The notes under the pieces: model-generated
Databases searched by the model: none
What the model was told of the DNA's origin: nothing
Seen by the model: the letters and a program-made list of their open reading frames with translations, nothing else
Translations under genes and position numbers: made by a program
From: an uncultured Clostridia bacterium
GTDB taxonomy: Bacteria > Bacillota > Clostridia > Oscillospirales > Oscillospiraceae
DNA: 7,510 bases
Assembly: GCA_946060825.1 (NCBI GenBank)
Contig: CAMGPO010000051.1
Span: 1-7,510, forward strand
Direction of reading: 5' to 3'
Part shown: piece after piece, positions 4,995 through 7,510 of the stretch
Position numbering within the stretch: the first letter of the stretch is position 1
How the letters are laid out: each line of letters opens with the position of its first letter

Positions 4995-7040
4995 ATGAAG
5001 AAACGCATTGTCAGTATCCTTCTGGCCGTCTGTCTGGTGGCCGGCCTCTGTTCCGTCCTCGGAACCAGTGCCAGCGCCTATTCGACCGATTATCCCAACA
5101 CGCACGTCAACACCGGAAACCAGCGCTCCGACGTGGTCCAGATTGCCCAGACCCAGATCGGTTACACCGAGGATCCCGGCACGAAATACGGCGCCTGGTG
5201 GGGCCAGGTCACCGGCCAGGGCGACAAGTGCATCGACAATCCCTGGTGCGTCTACTTCGCCCTCTGGTGCCTCGACCAGTCCGGCTGCACCGCCGGCTAC
5301 AGCGGCCTCAGCGGCGAGAGCTCCTCTCTTCTGAAGCAGTACCTCAGCGGCAAAAACGGCAACACCGCCTACCAGTTCGGCAGCGGCTATATGCCCCGGC
5401 CCGGCGACCTGATCTTCGTCGGCACCGGCAAGAACGCCTCCGCCCCGGACCATGTGGGCCTGGTCGTCTCCGTGGACGGCGACATGATCTACACCGTCGA
5501 GGGCAATTACAGCGACAAAGTCAGCCGCTCCTCCTACAGCCTCGCCACCGGCGACCGGAGCAACAGCGTGCGCACGATCCTCTACTTCGGCGTGCCCGCC
5601 TATGCCAACGACAGTACCGCCAGCTTTGACGGCCCCGTCGTCAAGCCGGAGGAACCGGCGGAGCCCACCGAACCGGAAACGCCGGGCATCAACTATAAAA
5701 CCACGGTCAAGACCGGCCTCAACGTCCGGTCCGCGCCCAGTACCACCGCCTCGGTCCTCACCTCCCTCTACGCCGGCCAGGAGGTCACCATCGTGGACGA
5801 GGCCGACGGCGACAACGGCCACAGATGGGGCAAGCTCTCCACCGGCGGCTGGATCTGCCTCTACTACACCTCCGCCGGCGACAACGGCAGCGGCGCCAAT
5901 CCCACCGAGCCGGAGACCCCCTCTGAAACGCCCGTCGAGCGCTATGAGGCCACCGTCTCCTGCGACCTTCTGAACGTCCGCTCCGCCCCCGGCTCCTCCG
6001 CCTCCGTCGCAGGCCAGCTCCGCCGTGGCGACAAGGTGACCATCACCGCCCTGGCCACGGCCGACGGTCTGGAATGGGGCAAGACCAGCGACGGCGGCTG
6101 GGTCGCCACGAAGTATCTGACCAAAGCAGAGACCCCCGCCGCACCGGAAACTCCGGAAACGCCTGTGGCGTCCGTCACCGGCACCGTCACCGCCTCCGTC
6201 CTGAACATCCGCTCCACCCCCGGCACCGGCTCCGTCGTCGGCACCTACAGCCGCGGCCAGACCGTGAAGATCACGGAGACCAAAACCATGGACGGCAAGT
6301 CCTGGGGCAAGACCGCCGACGGCTGGATCGCCATGGAGTACGTCAAAACCGATTCCGCGGCGGAAACGCCCGCTGAGCCGGAGGCTCCCGCGGAAGGCGT
6401 TGCCTGCACCGTCAAGGCCGACGTTGTCAACGTCCGCTCCGGCGCCGGCACCGGCAATCCCGTCACCACCACCGTCAACCGGGGCACGGCCGTCACCATC
6501 GTGGAGACCAAAACCGTGGACGGCAGCCTCTGGGGCCGCCTGAGCAGCGGCGGCTGGATCTGCCTCCAGTACACCGACTACAAGGCCGGTTCCGCACCGG
6601 AGACGCCCGCTGAGCCGGAGGCTCCCGCAGAGGGCGGCGCTTCCGTCAGCATCACCGGCACCGTCACTGCCTCCGTCCTGAACATCCGCTCCACCCCCGG
6701 CACCGGCGCCGTGGTCGGCGCCTGCTACCAGGGCCAGACCGTGGAAATCACCGAGACCAAAACCGTGGACGGCACGACCTGGGGCAAGACCGCTGAGGGC
6801 TGGATCTCCATGGATTATGTCCGCACGGAGAACGGCAGCGCTGGTAGCGCCGGCACCGCCTGCACCGTCAAGGCCGATGTCGTCAACGTCCGCTCCGACG
6901 CGGGTACGGATAACCCCGTCACCAGCACCCTGACCCGGGGCACCGCCGTGACCATCGTGGCTACCAAGACCGGCAGCGACGGCCGCACCTGGGGCCAGCT
7001 CTCCTCCGGCGGCTGGGTCTGCATGGACTATGTCGGCTGA
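4995..7040 (+). CDS. Secreted CHAP-domain peptidoglycan hydrolase with six SH3 domains
   Basis: This 681-residue exported cell-wall protein should cleave peptide bonds in peptidoglycan (amidase or endopeptidase). Start: AAAGGAG lies 6 nt before the ATG at 4995. Residues 1-28 are a signal peptide (MKKR, hydrophobic core, probable cleavage after ASA). A CHAP/NlpC-P60-like domain spans about 45-205, with likely nucleophile Cys85 in NPWC, His153 in PDHVG, and Glu169/Asn171 in VEGN. Six bacterial SH3 domains follow, marked by N-[VI]-R-S at 243, 327, 404, 479, 563 and 631, each ending in a G-W-[IV]-x aromatic motif; they probably bind the cell wall. Linkers are rich in Pro, Glu and Thr. Domains 3-4 and 5-6 look like a duplicated pair. 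No LPXTG motif, S-layer domain or transmembrane anchor is seen, so retention would rely on the SH3 array. It could serve in daughter-cell separation, wall turnover or competition. Confidence 0.92.
   Translation: MKKRIVSILLAVCLVAGLCSVLGTSASAYSTDYPNTHVNTGNQRSDVVQIAQTQIGYTEDPGTKYGAWWGQVTGQGDKCIDNPWCVYFALWCLDQSGCTAGYSGLSGESSSLLKQYLSGKNGNTAYQFGSGYMPRPGDLIFVGTGKNASAPDHVGLVVSVDGDMIYTVEGNYSDKVSRSSYSLATGDRSNSVRTILYFGVPAYANDSTASFDGPVVKPEEPAEPTEPETPGINYKTTVKTGLNVRSAPSTTASVLTSLYAGQEVTIVDEADGDNGHRWGKLSTGGWICLYYTSAGDNGSGANPTEPETPSETPVERYEATVSCDLLNVRSAPGSSASVAGQLRRGDKVTITALATADGLEWGKTSDGGWVATKYLTKAETPAAPETPETPVASVTGTVTASVLNIRSTPGTGSVVGTYSRGQTVKITETKTMDGKSWGKTADGWIAMEYVKTDSAAETPAEPEAPAEGVACTVKADVVNVRSGAGTGNPVTTTVNRGTAVTIVETKTVDGSLWGRLSSGGWICLQYTDYKAGSAPETPAEPEAPAEGGASVSITGTVTASVLNIRSTPGTGAVVGACYQGQTVEITETKTVDGTTWGKTAEGWISMDYVRTENGSAGSAGTACTVKADVVNVRSDAGTDNPVTSTLTRGTAVTIVATKTGSDGRTWGQLSSGGWVCMDYVG
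6171..7040 (+). repeat. Duplicated SH3-pair unit within the CHAP hydrolase
   Basis: The segment coding SH3 domains 3-4 (from 6171) is closely copied in domains 5-6 (from 6648), an offset of 477 bp or 159 codons for domains 3 and 5. Domains 4 and 6 are offset by 456 bp (6405 and 6861). The Pro/Glu linker is also duplicated: a 26-bp identical block lies at 6366-6391 and 6603-6628. Codon-level identity, including at third positions, points to recent in-frame duplication rather than shared ancestry of old domains. The linker between domains 5 and 6 is a short Gly/Ser stretch instead, so the duplication was followed by rearrangement. Confidence 0.8.
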
Positions 7041-7055
7041 GCAAACAGAAAACCG

Positions 7056-7088
7056 GCGGCCTTCGGAGGAATCCGAAGGCCGCTTCTT
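7056..7088 (+). terminator. Strong hairpin, likely terminator of the CHAP gene
   Basis: GCGGCCTTCGG (7056-7066) pairs perfectly with 7073-7083, and an extra A-T pair closes a GGAA (GNRA-type) tetraloop, giving a 12-bp stem 15 nt after the stop. The downstream tract is only TTCTTCC, so termination may be partial and allow readthrough into the DUF1284 gene. Confidence 0.65.
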
Positions 7089-7112
7089 CCTGCGCGGAAA
7101 TGAGGTGTCTTT

Positions 7113-7502
7113 ATGGAGCAGCTCCCATACGAACTCCGCCCGCATCACGGGATGTGCATCGCATTTTTCGCGGGCAGGGGCTACAGCAGCGCCTTCACCG
7201 CCCACATGGCGGCGGTAATCCGGCAGCTGCGAGAGAATCCGCCGGTCCGCCTTTCCGTCCGGACGGACGTGATCTGCGCCGAATGTCCCCACAACCGGGC
7301 CGGATGCTGTGACGCCGGTGAAAAAACGGAGGCCTACGACCGGACGGTGCTGTCCCTCTGCGGCCTGCGGGAAGGAACGGTCCTGCCCTATGAGGACTTC
7401 CGCCGCGCCGTGTACGAAGCGATCCTGCTCCCGGGCCGCCGGGAGACGGTCTGCGGGGACTGCCAGTGGAGCTCGATCTGCCATTTTCCCCCGGAACCAT
7501 AA
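7113..7502 (+). CDS. DUF1284-family cysteine-rich small protein
   Basis: This is a 129-residue soluble protein with no signal peptide or membrane segment. Start: GAGGTG (7102-7107) lies 5 nt before the ATG at 7113. The N-terminus has the family hallmark LRPHHGMCIAFFAGRGYSSAF (residues 8-28, given here as separate motifs: RPHH 9-12, Cys15, GRGYS 21-25). It is followed by ICAECPHN (54-61) with Cys55 and Cys58, adjacent Cys65/Cys66, Cys83, and a C-terminal C-x2-C-x5-C set (114, 117, 123). Nine cysteines and paired histidines suggest binding of a metal or iron-sulphur cluster, but the biochemical role of the family is, as far as I know, not established. Length is typical for the family. It lies 72 bp after the CHAP gene, behind a hairpin, so it may rely on partial readthrough or an unseen promoter; no functional link to its neighbour is evident. 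Confidence 0.85.
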   Translation: MEQLPYELRPHHGMCIAFFAGRGYSSAFTAHMAAVIRQLRENPPVRLSVRTDVICAECPHNRAGCCDAGEKTEAYDRTVLSLCGLREGTVLPYEDFRRAVYEAILLPGRRETVCGDCQWSSICHFPPEP

Positions 7503-7510
7503 AAAAAACC

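Noticed and set aside
4694..5008. 104-codon minus-strand frame in the divergent intergenic region
   Set aside because: It overlaps both promoters and the CHAP gene start, and lacks a good ribosome binding site or similarity.
4980..7484. 834-codon minus-strand open frame opposite the CHAP hydrolase and DUF1284 genes
   Set aside because: It is a repetitive Gly/Ala/Asp shadow of the SH3 array, spans two real genes, and has no recognisable domain.

Overview
The window looks like chromosomal DNA from a GC-rich member of the Clostridia, most likely a gut Oscillospiraceae-type bacterium. This is inferred from strong C/G-ending codon bias, Shine-Dalgarno starts, sigma-A-like promoters, the gene families present, and AT-rich promoters between GC-rich genes. 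I see no plasmid, insertion sequence, transposase, tRNA, rRNA or CRISPR array.

Layout from left to right. (1) 1-94, minus: the N-terminus of an unrecognised gene that runs off the left edge. It is preceded by a roughly 245-nt untranslated leader with stable hairpins, a 17-bp direct repeat and a possible overlapping upstream ORF, all read from a near-consensus promoter at 345-373. Overlapping AT-rich palindromes lie just upstream of that promoter. (2) 374-758: no gene; it holds hairpins and a 156-bp element with 13-bp perfect terminal inverted repeats (525-680), which looks like a dispersed non-coding repeat. (3) 831-2000, plus: a class I/II PLP-dependent aminotransferase with its own promoter, ending at a bidirectional terminator. 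(4) 2036-4653, minus: a two-gene operon of a complete ABC half-exporter followed, with a 4-base GTGA overlap, by an EamA/DMT-type 10-helix permease. (5) A 341-bp divergent intergenic region carrying one promoter for each side. (6) 4995-7040, plus: a secreted CHAP-domain cell-wall hydrolase with six bacterial SH3 domains, some of them recently duplicated, followed by a strong hairpin. (7) 7113-7502, plus: a small cysteine-rich DUF1284 protein.

The identified genes appear to be independent housekeeping or envelope functions (amino-acid metabolism, export, peptidoglycan remodelling) rather than one system. I do not see a convincing new defence, mobile or biosynthetic system. The least explained stretch is 66-408: an unknown gene with a long structured leader, repeated motif, overlapping uORF and upstream palindromes. 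The palindromic element at 525-680 and the SH3 duplication also merit comparison with other genomes.
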